Below are positions 11,901-21,878 of a stretch of DNA of 64,000 nt, piece after piece. The stretch is from NCBI GenBank assembly GCA_964030475.1, contig CAXIPT010000063.1:1-64000 (forward strand). The letters run 5' to 3'. Made by a program: the position numbers and the translations under genes. The stretch's first letter is position 1, and every line of letters starts with the position of its first letter. Under the pieces are notes generated by a model. It was not told the origin of the DNA. It ran no database searches and saw nothing but the letters and a program-made list of their open reading frames with translations. Origin of the DNA: Tethya wilhelma. Lineage: Eukaryota > Porifera > Demospongiae > Tethyida > Tethyidae.

Positions 11901-12734
11901 CTTTGAAGTACTTTGATGTGGTCTAATTTCCGGTCACTTGTTCGAAGACAACTTCCGGTCGCTAGTTTTTGCACGAAAATGATCTCCTGAACACTTGTAT
12001 ATTTTGATATAGAAATCTTGGACACATCCCTTCACGATTTACTAATTAAATTAGCAATAGCAAAAGTACCGCCCACTCAAAATACACTAACCTTAAATGA
12101 ATTTCTTCAGAGCCACTGCAAAGTTCGTCCTTATATGTTTAGTGTTTTCAAGTGTGGTAAACCAGAATGTACTGTTTGCCAGGCTCCAAGACTTCCTATT
12201 GTAACATCCACCATTTTCCAGATCCTGTTCCAAGTGGTGACAAATACAAAGATTTTGAGGAGGTATATGCTAGTCAAACAAGTGAGAAGCATCGTCCGTC
12301 ACTTTGTACACCTGCAACAAAAGGCCATGGCATGCCGTTCCCTCCTTCCGCCCAGTATACCAAAAAATGTAAAGCTTGTTCTGCAAAGTGGAGAGTGCTC
12401 TAAATGGAGAGTTCTTTACTCAAAGCACTCACTAAAGAGGGAACAAAGGGAGGAACTAGAGAAGCTGACAGAAGACCTTGAATACACGTGTGGAAGTTGT
12501 TTTGCTGACATTGAAGCAGAGGACACTTCTGTTTTGAACTTGGTTTATGTGAAGGCTAATCTTACTTGCAATTCTCCTATTGAAATTCCTTACTACACAG
12601 CAGGAAATGATCCTTTGTGTTACCACTGCGGAACTAAGGATGAACAAGATTCGGAAAATAGCTATCCCATTTGTTTGACATGTTCAAATGAAAGAAAGAA
12701 AGCTTTTCCAAAGAGATCCAGACAACAGAAATAA
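8951..12734 (+). pseudogene. DDE-type transposase-like gene, broken and interrupted
   Basis: The reconstructed order of recognisable blocks is: N-terminal part with LADNLRKYAAYLEQ (9230), FPARYKSLHDAILHLKDFEP (9365), REFIHSFGKYTNSKP (9650), LVWDLRSQNYGRPESYSTF (9795), PSIQWLR at an exon end (donor at 10041), an intron to 10147, then RYQFWP, DDKHTIKVGEPEYPV (10330), TDGGPNHRLTY (10647) and NPAERIMSI (10778). After an inserted element (11125-12092) come Cys pairs KCGKPECTVC, YTCGSCF, LCYHCG and CLTC. Asp in DDKH, Asp in TDGG and Glu in NPAERIM could be a DDE triad. I recall this family as recurrent in sponges and cnidarians. There are frameshifts near 9187, 9350, 9625, 9772, 10165, 10275, 12195 and 12370, and a TAA at 10644-10646. 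Confidence 0.65.
11125..12092. mobile_element. TTAA-flanked TIR element inside the transposase-like gene
   Basis: Inverted ends GGTTAGAGGTTTTTGAGTGG (left) and the reverse complement of CCACTCAAAATACACTAACC (right) are each bordered by TTAA, at 11121-11124 and 12093-12096. TTAA target sites are typical of piggyBac and Kolobok-type elements. Removing the element and one TTAA joins KNKKDL to NEFLQSHCKV in one open frame. The interior has no transposase; it contains a copy of the 3958-4310 repeat at 11678-12045, so the element is non-autonomous. Confidence 0.8.
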
Positions 12735-13540
12735 CTCACATTTATAATATTATTATACTTTTTAACATTTTTCCACAGAATATAAACTCGCATTCATACT
12801 TTTTTTATTATTTTTTCTGACTGGTTCATGTCATNACCCTTAATTCCTCATAGCAATAGTAGTCAGTTTTGAAGTCACAGAGGTATCTCTGCAGCTGACC
12901 ATAGAAGCAAATATTTGTAGAAACTTTGTAAACAATGTTGCACTGAAAATTCTTTGTTGAAAGGTATAATTATTATGTATTCCACTATTTGAATAATCAG
13001 GTATAAAGCTTCTAGCGCCTGGTGGTTAACAAGGGCTGAAGATTAATTAGCTCATAAAGCTTGCCAGTAGATGTTCAAACTGACTATAATCAGGTTCTAG
13101 CGCCGATTGCCACCGATGATCAGGGCATACGACTTATTATCAACCAAAAAAAGAGAACACACATACATGAAGTAGACTCAAGATCATAAGATACAAAGTT
13201 ACACTATAATAGATAGCATGATAATTACTAATGGGGTACACTACAATTCCACCCGCTAAGCCAAGAGATCGTCCTTGACTCGTGCCATGCATGGTCTCAA
13301 AAACAATGACAGCATTTGAGTTTCTAACACAACAAATAACCTGTATTTCCATACATAATTAACTAGAAGTTTATGTATATATATTATTACTATGTTCAGT
13401 TCTCAAGATACAGCATATATTCGGAATGCTTGCCTTTGAGTGTGAGTAACTGGACCAATGTAGGTCTTCATAGCTACGGAATCTTGGGGATCTCTTCTGC
13501 TTATGACAAAGACGAATTCAATTCAGATGCACAAATACAG
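12735..13540. other. No gene recognised
   Basis: This stretch is AT-rich non-coding DNA with an undetermined base at 12835 and a ten-base direct repeat TTCTAGCGCC (about 13010 and 13096). I see nothing else that can be supported. Confidence 0.5.
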
Positions 13541-13564
13541 ACAGCTCTTCTGGTCAATTCATAA

Positions 13565-13805
13565 GTCAAACTTCAGTTGAGTCACATTTACAATTCTGTA
13601 GGGACAATGGAAAGGACGAGCAAGCTTCCGCGTCTTTCCTTGCTTCTCACTGAGCATGAACACCATCAAATATACAATTTCCAGGCTTGACTGTCGGTAC
13701 CTGAAGCTTCTGATAAACTTGAGATGTATCAATGTTTTCTTTGGCCAATTTCCATGAAAGGGACGGACTAGAGAGAAGATCCGTCTTGAAATCACTGACA
13801 TCTAC
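13565..13805 (-). pseudogene. Ty3/Gypsy integrase C-terminal fragment
   Basis: The minus strand reads DFKTDLLSSPSLSWKLAKEN in one frame and GKTRKLARPFHCPYRIVNVT in another. The KLARPFHGPYR-type block follows the integrase catalytic core in Ty3/Gypsy polyproteins. A frameshift near 13650 separates the parts and nothing else of the element is adjacent, so this is a dead fragment. It is on the opposite strand to the RNase H fragment at 15371 and is not part of the same copy. Confidence 0.55.
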
Positions 13806-13954
13806 AGCATAAAACTCCTCACATGAGAGAGTACAGACTCGATCTGTCCAAATCCTGGGACCTTACAAGAAGAAGGGTCTATAATACAATAAAAAAGGGA
13901 GATGTATATTCCAGTCACAGACTCTCACACCATAAGATTTGGCGATCATATTGG

Positions 13955-14115
13955 AAATTAAAGCGCTCCATATGGCCACCATCACTCATGCATAGCTTCT
14001 ACAAAATTCGAATTGACTACCCTTTCCACACACAAAAGTGTGCATTATTTGGAATTAAATTAATGCACTGAAATTGCCTGGAACTATTTTGTGATACCTG
14101 GTTGCTCTTCTTAAG
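13955..14115 (+). repeat. Fragment of the composite repeat
   Basis: The segment from GCTCCATATGGCCACCATCA to TGATACCTGGTTGCTCTTCT matches 4680-4830 in the same orientation. It shows the last third of the composite repeat described at 3958. Confidence 0.65.
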
Positions 14116-14553
14116 GGATGAATCAGGACTTTGATTATCATAAGTTTTTTTTTAACATATAGAGAGGCAAGTAAATCTTGTGATTATAAACTCTGACAAC
14201 TTGTCTGGAGAAAAATCTAAGAGGTATGGCATTCAATGTGGTGACCCTTCTGGGACGATGAGATTACAATTCTCAATAGAGCATTTTCTATCACTAAACA
14301 ATAGAAGCGTAAGGCATGCAAAATTGCAAAACAGATTGCACTAGAAACAAAACAAAGAACATAACAAATGTCATAAAACATCACATATTTTATTTTTAAT
14401 GACAAAAACAAGGCTTATAATACTTACACAGTTACAAAGAAGAAATTTCCAGTCCACTGTGTCATTGTTAAAGATTAAAGGGAAGAAGTTTAAAGTGTAT
14501 AAGAGCTGTTTAGATGAGGAAAACACTACACTATTACACTATATTCTACACTA

Positions 14554-14615
14554 TATTCTACACTAGTTAGGATTGGTGAGGACTAGTCCTCACCAATCTT
14601 AACTAGTGTAGAATA
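14554..14615. repeat. Loopless 62-bp near-perfect palindrome
   Basis: The two arms meet between 14584 and 14585 (GGACTA/TAGTCC) and match over 31 bases each with a single mismatched pair. The left arm begins TATTCTACACTAG or its equivalent; a run of ATATTCTACACT repeats precedes it. Such a sequence can extrude a cruciform. Confidence 0.85.
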
Positions 14616-14692
14616 ACATTACATTAAGAGTATTGGAATGTGACCATTGGAGACTGGATATTGGATATGATGTTGGGTATTCATAATTATAT

Positions 14693-14853
14693 GGGGCAAG
14701 AGGCAAAAACCATATGTTTGGGAATTTCCACGAATTTTGAGTTAGCTATTCCATGTGTATCTACCAGGAAACACATCAAAATTAGGTGTACATAGCTGTA
14801 GCAGATATAGCTCTTGCAAGCTGCACTCGTGGCTTCCTGGTAAAATAGTTGTA
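14693..14853 (+). mobile_element. Truncated copy of the GTGAG-TIR element
   Basis: The stretch follows the first 160 bases of the element at 16436 (shared GTTTGGGAATTTCCACGAAT and TTGAGTTAGCTATTCCATGT) and stops where a different transposon end begins at 14854. Confidence 0.65.
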
Positions 14854-14955
14854 CTGTGCTTTGCAAGTTACTTGTCAGGAGTAACTGTAGGTGGTTAGTG
14901 ACTCTGTTGTGACAAGTACCAGACAGTAGTACTAAAGTGGGAAACCACAAGTATG
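14854..14955 (+). mobile_element. Solo left end of the 3.1-kb Tc1-like transposon
   Basis: About 100 bases starting CTGTGCTTTGCAAGTTACTT are identical to the left end of the transposon at 21712. It follows a TA inside the truncated element 14693-14853. The match stops at the undetermined base 14956, so the rest of this copy may be missing from the assembly. Confidence 0.7.
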
Positions 14956-15370
14956 NCTTAAGACAGCCCATTGATCCATGCGCAGCATCTAACAACTACG
15001 AAATAGACCTTTATGAAGATACACTACAGATCATTTCTAGCTTTACCCCAGTCTCATGATTTATATAGTTTCATAAATAAGATCATTGTTATAATGACAA
15101 AGATACGTAATAATAAGTAAATCTATCAGAGATTTGGTCACAACAAAAGTTAGAATTGAAGTAATTTTAAGTTCATGGACAATTGTTTACTGAATGGTCT
15201 GTGCGCATGCGCACCTTTAGCTCAATAGGTAAAGGTCGTTAAGTTTAAGTGCTCATTTTAGTGGGAGTTTAACAGTATGTTAAACATTGTTAACCTGCGA
15301 GCGCAGATGACAGGTATATAGGCGTGGTAGTGTGGTGGGGTCATGTGTGGCCATGCGCATGCGCAGTGTG

Positions 15371-15727
15371 TTAGGTGACGATAGTCTCGAGCACCCTGTC
15401 TTGTACGCTAGCCGTAAACTCCTTCCCTGAGAGCAGAAGTACGCAACCATTGAAAAGGAGTGTTTAGCCATTGTGTGGGCTCTTGAGTTGTTTCATGTCT
15501 ATCTTTACAGGCAGCTGTTCATCATAGAGACTGATCACAAGCCCCTTTCATGGCTACACAAAGTAAAGCGTTCAAATGGTCGTCTGACTAGGTGGGCTCT
15601 GTTGATCCAACCCTACAATTTCAAGATGAGATACCGTAAAGACCCTGACAACAAGAATGCCGATGGTCTGTCTCATTCCAGCCCACAGTCAGATGAGCTG
15701 ACGACGGAATCCTCTATTCATGATTGA
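15371..15727 (+). pseudogene. Ty3/Gypsy reverse transcriptase RNase H domain fragment
   Basis: The frame reads HPVLYASRKLLP, a TGA at 15428-15430 in place of the usual Arg, then EQKYATIEKECLAIVWALE, IETDHKPLSWLHK and NKNADGLSHS before a stop at 15725. This is the RNase H domain of a Ty3/Gypsy pol: Glu in EKEC and Asp in TDHK are expected catalytic residues. The reverse transcriptase core is missing upstream. No integrase follows; the stop is followed within about 20 bases by a purine tract and a candidate LTR. Confidence 0.8.
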
Positions 15728-15743
15728 GCTCCCCTTGTCATCC

Positions 15744-15758
15744 TGAAGGGGGAAAGTA
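15744..15758 (+). promoter_or_regulatory. Candidate polypurine tract
   Basis: The purine-rich run GAAGGGGGAAAG lies directly before the putative LTR start, the position expected for the plus-strand primer of an LTR retrotransposon. Confidence 0.55.
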
Positions 15759-16086
15759 TGTGATGAATGAACATTTGACTTTATTAACATAGAATATATT
15801 TGTTTATTTAGTTGTGTTTTGAGATCATGGTGGTTAGGATTAATTTTACTATTGATTTTTGTGATCATGACCTCTAGATTTAGTGTACTAAACTGTGGTT
15901 GACATAATTAGATTAGTGTACGAACTCGTTTGACTTGTTTAGTGCGAACCGGTTTTATCCAGTTTAGTTCTCATTTTTTCTTGTGAGTATTGTCTTCTTG
16001 GCTGTTGTTGAATAAAAAGAAAGTGTTTTCTCAGCTTGGCGCGATAGTGGAAGTGCGCAAGCTGCAGTCTGTGTGATTTTGTGACA
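15759..16086 (+). repeat. Candidate 3' LTR of the Ty3/Gypsy fragment
   Basis: The segment starts TGTGATGAAT right after the purine tract and ends TTTGTGACA, so it has the TG...CA ends of an LTR. It contains an AATAAA at about 16010 and a following GT-rich stretch, as in an LTR R region. No second LTR was found in the window, so the limits are inferred. Confidence 0.5.
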
Positions 16087-16435
16087 GATACTTCTTTCAA
16101 CACTTGGAACATTATCTTGAGGTGAAAAACATTGTTTGTGATAAACAAAGTTTTCTCACAGTACAGATAAAAAACTTAGTCTTTTTGACTGACTATCAAC
16201 TTAGAAAATTTTCTGTGACAAAAAATACACTTGTGACTAAAACGTTTATTTTGCCTTGTAAACATTTTTTAGCACAAAAAAAACACTTTTGTGAATAGTT
16301 ATTTTTTTCAACACTTGGAATATTATCTTGAGGTGAAAAACATCGTAATAAACGAAGTTTTTTTTAAAGTACAGATAAAGAACTTAGTCTTTTTGACTGA
16401 CTATTGAATTAGAAAATTTTCTGTGACTAAAAAAT
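16087..16435 (+). repeat. Satellite array, about 215-bp unit
   Basis: About one and a half units are present. Each contains CACTTGGAACATTATCTTGA, then AAACATTGTTTGTGATAAAC, then AGATAAAGAACTTAGTCTTT and AAGCACTTTTGTGAATAGTT-like words. The same unit continues after an inserted element at 17335. A further block lies at 21427-21711. Confidence 0.75.
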
Positions 16436-17334
16436 GTGAGGCTCCAAGCGAAAACCGGACGTTTGGGAATTTCCGCGAATTTTGAGTTAGCTATTCCATG
16501 TGTATCTAGGCCTTTCTAGGAAGCGCATATCAAAATTTGGTGCACATAGCTTTTGTAGTTTTCCAGATATAGCTCTTGCAAGCAGCCCTGCCTCCACTCG
16601 TGGCTTCTTGGTAAAACAGTTGTAAACCTGTTGCTATGTAAACTATGGGCGGTCCGTAAACTCTATGTATCTTAATTAGAACATGTACAGTATATGCTGA
16701 ATATTACCACAGCCAGCCACGTGGGGACTAAAATTATTTAGTGAGAAGCGAGTAGCTAGGAAAGAAGACTTAGGAGACGGCTACTGGACTAAAGGAGGTG
16801 AGCGCTCACTAGCAGAGAGACAGATTCTAGAAAAGTTCCAAGAACTAAAATAAGCCACAAAATAACCTGTATGTGATCGTCGTACAGGGAGAGGCAATAC
16901 TTACGAGTAGAAAGCTAATTTATGTAAACGCTTGGATTAGACAAGCATGTATAAAGCTTTAGCTTACCTTTCTGCCTGTGTGCTGTAGCAAAATTCTGAG
17001 ATCAGTCAGCTTATAGACAACTGAGAACATCGAATAAACAATTCATTTTTGTAGCAGCTGCCTAGCTCATTAATATTCACTACGGTCTGTTGCACAGCAT
17101 AGCAACAGTTCTCCGTGTTAGCAACTATATAAAAATGAACAGGGCTAACAATACGGCCTGCAACAAAAGCAGCACCACCCCTCAAATTTTGCGTGGAGCA
17201 TGCTGAGATAAAGCGCAATGCGTCCGTGCAGAAAAAAAAATTTCGCGCAAAAACGCGAAATAAACTAAAACCGCATTATTTTTACTCTAAAAACAATAAT
17301 TTCCTAAACGTCCGATTTTCCCTTGGAGCCTCAC
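16436..17334. mobile_element. Non-autonomous TIR element, copy A
   Basis: The ends are GTGAGGCTCCAAGCGAAAAC and the reverse complement of GTGAGGCTCCAAGGGAAAAT. AAAT flanks both sides (16432-16435 and 17335-17338), a possible 4-bp target duplication. It interrupts a satellite unit, which proves insertion. The 899-bp interior has no coding capacity. A second copy is at 18101 and reverse fragments lie near 24800-25020 and 26390-26760. Confidence 0.75.
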
Positions 17335-18100
17335 AAATGCACTTCTAAAAAAAAAAGTGTTAATTTGGCCTTGAAAAGATTTTTAGCACAAAAGAAACAC
17401 TTTTGTGAATAGTTACTTCTATTAACACTTGGAACATTATCTTGAGGAAAAAAGCATTGTTTGTGATAAACAAAGTTTTCTCACATTACAGATAAAGAAC
17501 TTAGTCTTTTTGACTGACTATCTACTTAGAAAATAAAACTACACTTTTGACAAAAACGTTAATTTTGCCTTGAAAAGATTTTTTAGCACAAAAGAAACAC
17601 TTTTGTAAATAGTTATTTTTTTCAACACTTGGAACATTATCTTGAAGTGAAAAACTTTGTTCGTGATAAACAAAGTTTTTTCACAGTACAGATAAAGAAC
17701 TTAGTCTTTTTGACTGACTATAGACTTAGAAAATTTTCTGTGACTGACAAAATACACTTTTGACAAGAAACGTTCATTTTGCCTTGAAAAGATTTTTTAG
17801 CACAAAAGAAGCACTTTTGTGAATAATTACTTTTTTCAACACTTGGGAACATTATCTTGAGGTGTAAAACATTGTTTGTGATAAACAAAGTTTTCTCACA
17901 GTACAGATAAAGAACTTTGTCTTTTTGACTGAGTATCAACTTAGAAAATTTTCTGTGATTAAAAAATACAAAGGCAAAACAAATCCTTTTTTTTCAAAAG
18001 TGTTCTTTTTGGTTTTAAAAACTTTTCTAGGTCCAGTCACTCGAAAAGTCAAGGTTCTTTTTCTCTTTTCATGAGAATACTTTGTTTTTCACTAAAAATT
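17335..18100 (+). repeat. Satellite array, about 215-bp unit, continued
   Basis: Roughly three further units follow in the same orientation as 16087-16435, each with the CACTTGGAACATTATCTTGA landmark (about 17430, 17628, 17842). Small open frames here come from the repeat. Confidence 0.8.
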
Positions 18101-18960
18101 GTGAGCTGTCAATCGAAAACCTGATGTTTGGGAATTTCCACGAATTTTGAGTTAGCTATTCCACGTATATCTAAGCCTTCTAAGGAAGCGGATATCAAAA
18201 TTTGATGTGCATAGCTTTAGTAGTTTTCTGTTGCAAGTAGCCTCGTGGCTTCCTAGAAAAACGGTTGTAAAGTTGTTGCTAGGTAAACTATGGGCGGTCC
18301 GTATACTCTCCGTATCATAATTAGATCGTGTACAGTACGTGCTAAATATTACCACAAACAGCCACGTGGCCAATTTAATTATTTAGTGAGAAGCAAGTAG
18401 CTAGGAAAGGAGAAGGCTACTGGACTCATGGAGGTAAGTGCTTGCTAGTAAAGTGCTAAATTCTAGGTAAAGTAATTTCTAGGAACTAAGATAAGCCTCA
18501 AAATAACCTGTATGCGATCGCGTACAGGGTAAGGCAACACCTACGAGCAGAAAGCTGCTTTATGTGGGAGCTTGAATTAGGTAAGCCTATCAGAAGCTTT
18601 AGCTGATCTCTCTGTGCATGTGCTGTATTGAAATTCTGTGAACAAAAGCCTATAAAGCAGAAATAACACTGAACCATAATTCGTTTTTAACAGCAGCTGC
18701 CTATCTCATTAATATTCGCTACGGTCTGTTGCACAGCAGCATAGCAACTGTTTCCATGTTAGCAACTAAATTAAAGAGAACTAGGCTGGTATTACTGTCT
18801 ATATCTCTGCAACTGAAGAAGCTCCACCTCTCAAATTTTGCGTGGAGCATGCTGAAATGTAGCGCAACCCAATCGTTCAGTAACGCGAGTTAAACTAAAA
18901 CCGCCTTTTACTTGAAAAACAATAATTTCCCAAACAACAGGTTTTCGCTTGACAGGTCAC
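18101..18960. mobile_element. Non-autonomous TIR element, copy B
   Basis: It is homologous to the element at 16436 throughout, with ends GTGAGCTGTCAATCGAAAAC and the reverse complement of GTGACCTGTCAAGCGAAAAC. AATT flanks both ends. The copy is 860 bp and non-coding. Confidence 0.75.
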
Positions 18961-19250
18961 AATTTATTTTACATCTAGAGAATGTTCTGTTTTAAAATAC
19001 TAAATTGTGACAAATCTGTTGGCAATGTAAACTATTTTGTCAAAAGTGTAGTTTTTGATCTTAGAAAATTTTAAAGTCTATAGTCACTCAAAAAAAGACT
19101 AAGTTCTTTTTCTGTCCAGTGGAAAACTTTGTTTTTCAATTCTTGATGTTTATTACATCGAGAGAATGTTCCGAAAAAAGTAAATTTTAAAAAATGTTTT
19201 TTTTGTGCTAGAAAATGTTTTCAAGGCAAAATATGTGACCCAATTTTGGA
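18961..19250 (-). repeat. Satellite unit in inverted orientation
   Basis: The reverse complement matches the unit of 16087-18100 (landmarks CAAGGCAAAATA and AGACTAAGTTCTTTTTCTGT). Together with the direct arrays it makes the whole 16.1-19.25 kb block a large inverted arrangement. Confidence 0.65.
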
Positions 19251-19539
19251 AAACAGACCAGATGTATTCGCCGGAAAAAATCACGATTATTGTTTCTTTT
19301 GCAATTACGTCATAAGTAGATGTGAAAAACAAAATTTGATTCAGCTAGGTTAGATATAGCCTTTAAAAACCGATCGCTCAATACAGTTACTATGTAAAAA
19401 ATGTCAATGTATATGTTGTTATTGTGTACTACAATCACTCCATATACTCTCTGTGTCATAATTATTCATGAAGCACCTTGTAGTGAAACCAGTTTGTAGT
19501 AGAATATTTGCATACTGATGAAGCGCCACTTAAAATTTT

Positions 19540-19705
19540 TTTTCAAGTCCTGCAAAGAAAGAAGAAAGCCAAAAGCTAACTCAAGAAGAAAACAACAAGC
19601 AAGTAATTACCTATAAAGAAGCCTCGCTATAAATTTTTTCCAAGTACTGCAAAAGAAAAAGAAAGCCAAGAGATAACTCAAGAAGAAGACAAAAAGCAAG
19701 TAAGT
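19540..19705 (+). repeat. Tandem duplication of a Lys/Glu-rich segment
   Basis: A segment of about 95 bases containing CAAGAAGAAAACAACAAGCAAGTAA is present twice; the second copy ends AAAGCAAGTAAGTAC, which looks like an exon end with a splice donor. No larger gene model could be built. From 19706 to 20007 nothing else was recognised. Confidence 0.5.
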
Positions 19706-20007
19706 ACTTATAAACTTGAGTGTAAGGTTAGCAGGTGGGTATTAAATAGAATGATCTTGCATAGAAATGACCAAAGTGCATGAATAGATCAAAACAATGA
19801 TGTATTTGGTTTCATTTACTCATCATAGGAAATACTAATAAACAAACATGTGTGACAATAGGCCAGATGCATGTAAGCACAAAAATTTTAATTAAATTCA
19901 ATGATTGTGTGTGTGTGAGAAAGAGTGTACATGTGTGTGATGTATATATTAAAAAAAATGATGAACATACCCTGCAGTACATTCACAAGTAGCTGAGCAA
20001 ATGGTTG

Positions 20008-20775
20008 CTAGTTCTCCTTCTCTCCCCAAAGCATGTACACAGTGTACAAACCTGGCTTCATAGAAGGCTTCATCTGACAGCGAACATGACAGTAAGCTGG
20101 GTGCGACACATTCACTTCCATTTGTTGTAATCTTTCAGAAGCCCAATGAGTGTATCCTTGCACAAGTGCCCTAAAAGCACCCTGGTCACCATAATGGCTC
20201 AAATGTCCAGCAAGGTAAGTATATACCAAACTTACAGTAGGAATATAAAATGAACGGGAAAAAAAGCATCAAGTAAACAAATATTAGCGTAACTGAAGTG
20301 AGATATTTTAATGTTTACCTCAGGTCACAAGAGGAATATGAATGCCAACGTCTTTACATGTGGCCTCAGAGACCAGTTTCCGTTCTGTAAGAGAAGATGG
20401 TGGCCCTGGTCGAGTAACTTGTTGTCCAGCCTCAGCAAGAGAGATGTGTTTCTTGTATACATATGATCCATCCACATCAACCACAGGGATGACATCATGT
20501 TTGACTTGCTGTATTCTATAAACAGGCAGGGTGCACAGAAGTATACAACAACAGCTCGTACTTGTAGTGTATGTAACTAGACACACTCCACAATAAATAT
20601 AGCATGCGTACTTGTCTATTACTTGCTGCTTTCTCCAAGACCTTGGCACATTGATGCCTCTACACAACAGCCACCAAAGTAGCTGAGACACAGTGTGCTC
20701 ATCGAAAGGCTCGGGGAGGTCAACTTCAGGTATATCAGCAGGAGTTAGTGTTATCTGCACTTCTTTTGCTGCCAT
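20008..20775 (-). pseudogene. N-terminal part of a SWIM/YqaJ-type protein gene
   Basis: Exon 1 (20775-20612) starts MAAKEVQITLTPADIPEVDL and contains LLWWLLCRGINVPRSWRKQQ, a SAP-like segment. Exon 2 (20515-20319) reads KHDVIPVVDVDGSYVYKK and EATCKDVGIHIPLVT. Exon 3 (20230-20008) reads VYTYLAGHLSHYGDQGAFRA, GYTHWASERL and HPAYCHVRCQMKPSMKPG before a stop. Exon 1/2 join correctly in phase 2. At the end of exon 2 a TGA appears; one missing base there would remove it and also put exon 3 in frame. I recall this N-terminus from invertebrate proteins with a SWIM zinc finger and a YqaJ recombinase domain; neither domain is present here. The copy is truncated and probably dead. Confidence 0.55.
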
Positions 20776-20879
20776 TCCATAGATTATCAAACTTCAGTCA
20801 CTTCTAACTCAAGAACGCTACGTTGGATTTGAAAGTTTCAACTTGCAACGTGTTGATCTATGCCTCTAGTTTTACGTTA

Positions 20880-21420
20880 GGGTTGTTTAACAGATTACCT
20901 TTGGTTGATGCTAAATCGCGTCACCAGCAATAGTGTTTCAAACCTTGGTTGACGCAAAATCGCGTCAAAGCAGCACTAGTGACTATTTTGCAAGCTAAGA
21001 TATTAGCCCTGAACTTCAAACTTTATATACGAATAGGTAAGGGACTACTCTACTAAAATATCAAGTCAGACTTAGAACTGCTTGTACGACGTGGCGCTAC
21101 TCGTCGTTGGGAGACTAACGGTCACAATCTTTGCGATCACGATGGTCGACTTTAGATCGACGTTTTTTCTACAACCCTTCAGAAGATAAGCTTGAAACTT
21201 GCTACGTAAGTGCAGGGATAGTTAGACTGCATAGCCATAGCATCGTTTTTATAAGCATTACTGACTAGCTGGAAAAACAGATTTAAATGCGCGACTATAT
21301 TCAAGCGTATTTCACCCTACCGTAAGTTAGGCATTTTTTACTAGTAAAAGCTTCACTAAGCAGCAAGACCTGGAGTATAGTAAGCTAGATTGTTTCTTAG
21401 CTGCATCATACAAAAAGCTT
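20880..21420 (-). repeat. Interspersed repeat shared with 27.6 and 60.5 kb (reverse copy)
   Basis: In reverse orientation this stretch shares TAACTATCCCTGCAC, GATCGTGACC-like and AAGCTT words with 27530-28215 and 60460-61095. Inner motifs GATGCTAAATCGCGTCA and GACGCAAAATCGCGTCA are a local direct repeat. Confidence 0.5.
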
Positions 21421-21426
21421 TTCCTA

Positions 21427-21711
21427 ATCTTTTGGCAACACTTGGAACATTATCTTGAGGTGAAAAACATTGTTTGTGATAAACAAAGTTTTCTCACAAT
21501 GCAGATAAAGAACTTAGTTACTTTGACTGACTATCGACTTAGGAAATTTTCATTGAGTGAAGAATTCACTTTTGCCAAAAAACGTTTTTTTTACCTTAAA
21601 AAGATTTTTTAAGCACAAAAGAAACACATTTGGGAATAGTTACTTTTTTCAGCACTTGGAACATTATCTTGAGCTTAAAGAAATTGTGATAAACAAACTT
21701 TTCTCACAGTA
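21427..21711 (+). repeat. Satellite units next to the Tc1-like transposon
   Basis: One and a half units of the 215-bp satellite. The second unit is cut at TTCTCACAGTA, where the Tc1-like transposon begins after the TA. Confidence 0.75.
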
Positions 21712-21878
21712 CTGTGCTTTGCAAGTTACTTGTCAGGAGTAACTGTAGGTGGTTAGTGACTCTGTTGTGACAAGTACCAGACAGTAGTACTAAAGTGGGA
21801 AACCACAAGTATGCGCCAACTCAGCAGAAATGTTTAGGCGGTTTATTTGAAATTTAGTTTATCCTGCTCTGCGCAAGT

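Noticed and set aside
12018..12092. Start of the 238-residue open frame at 12018
   Set aside because: The first codons lie inside the TTAA element; the true coding sequence resumes at 12093 and changes frame twice.
16104..17939. Short frames rich in Phe and Lys
   Set aside because: Products of the 215-bp satellite.
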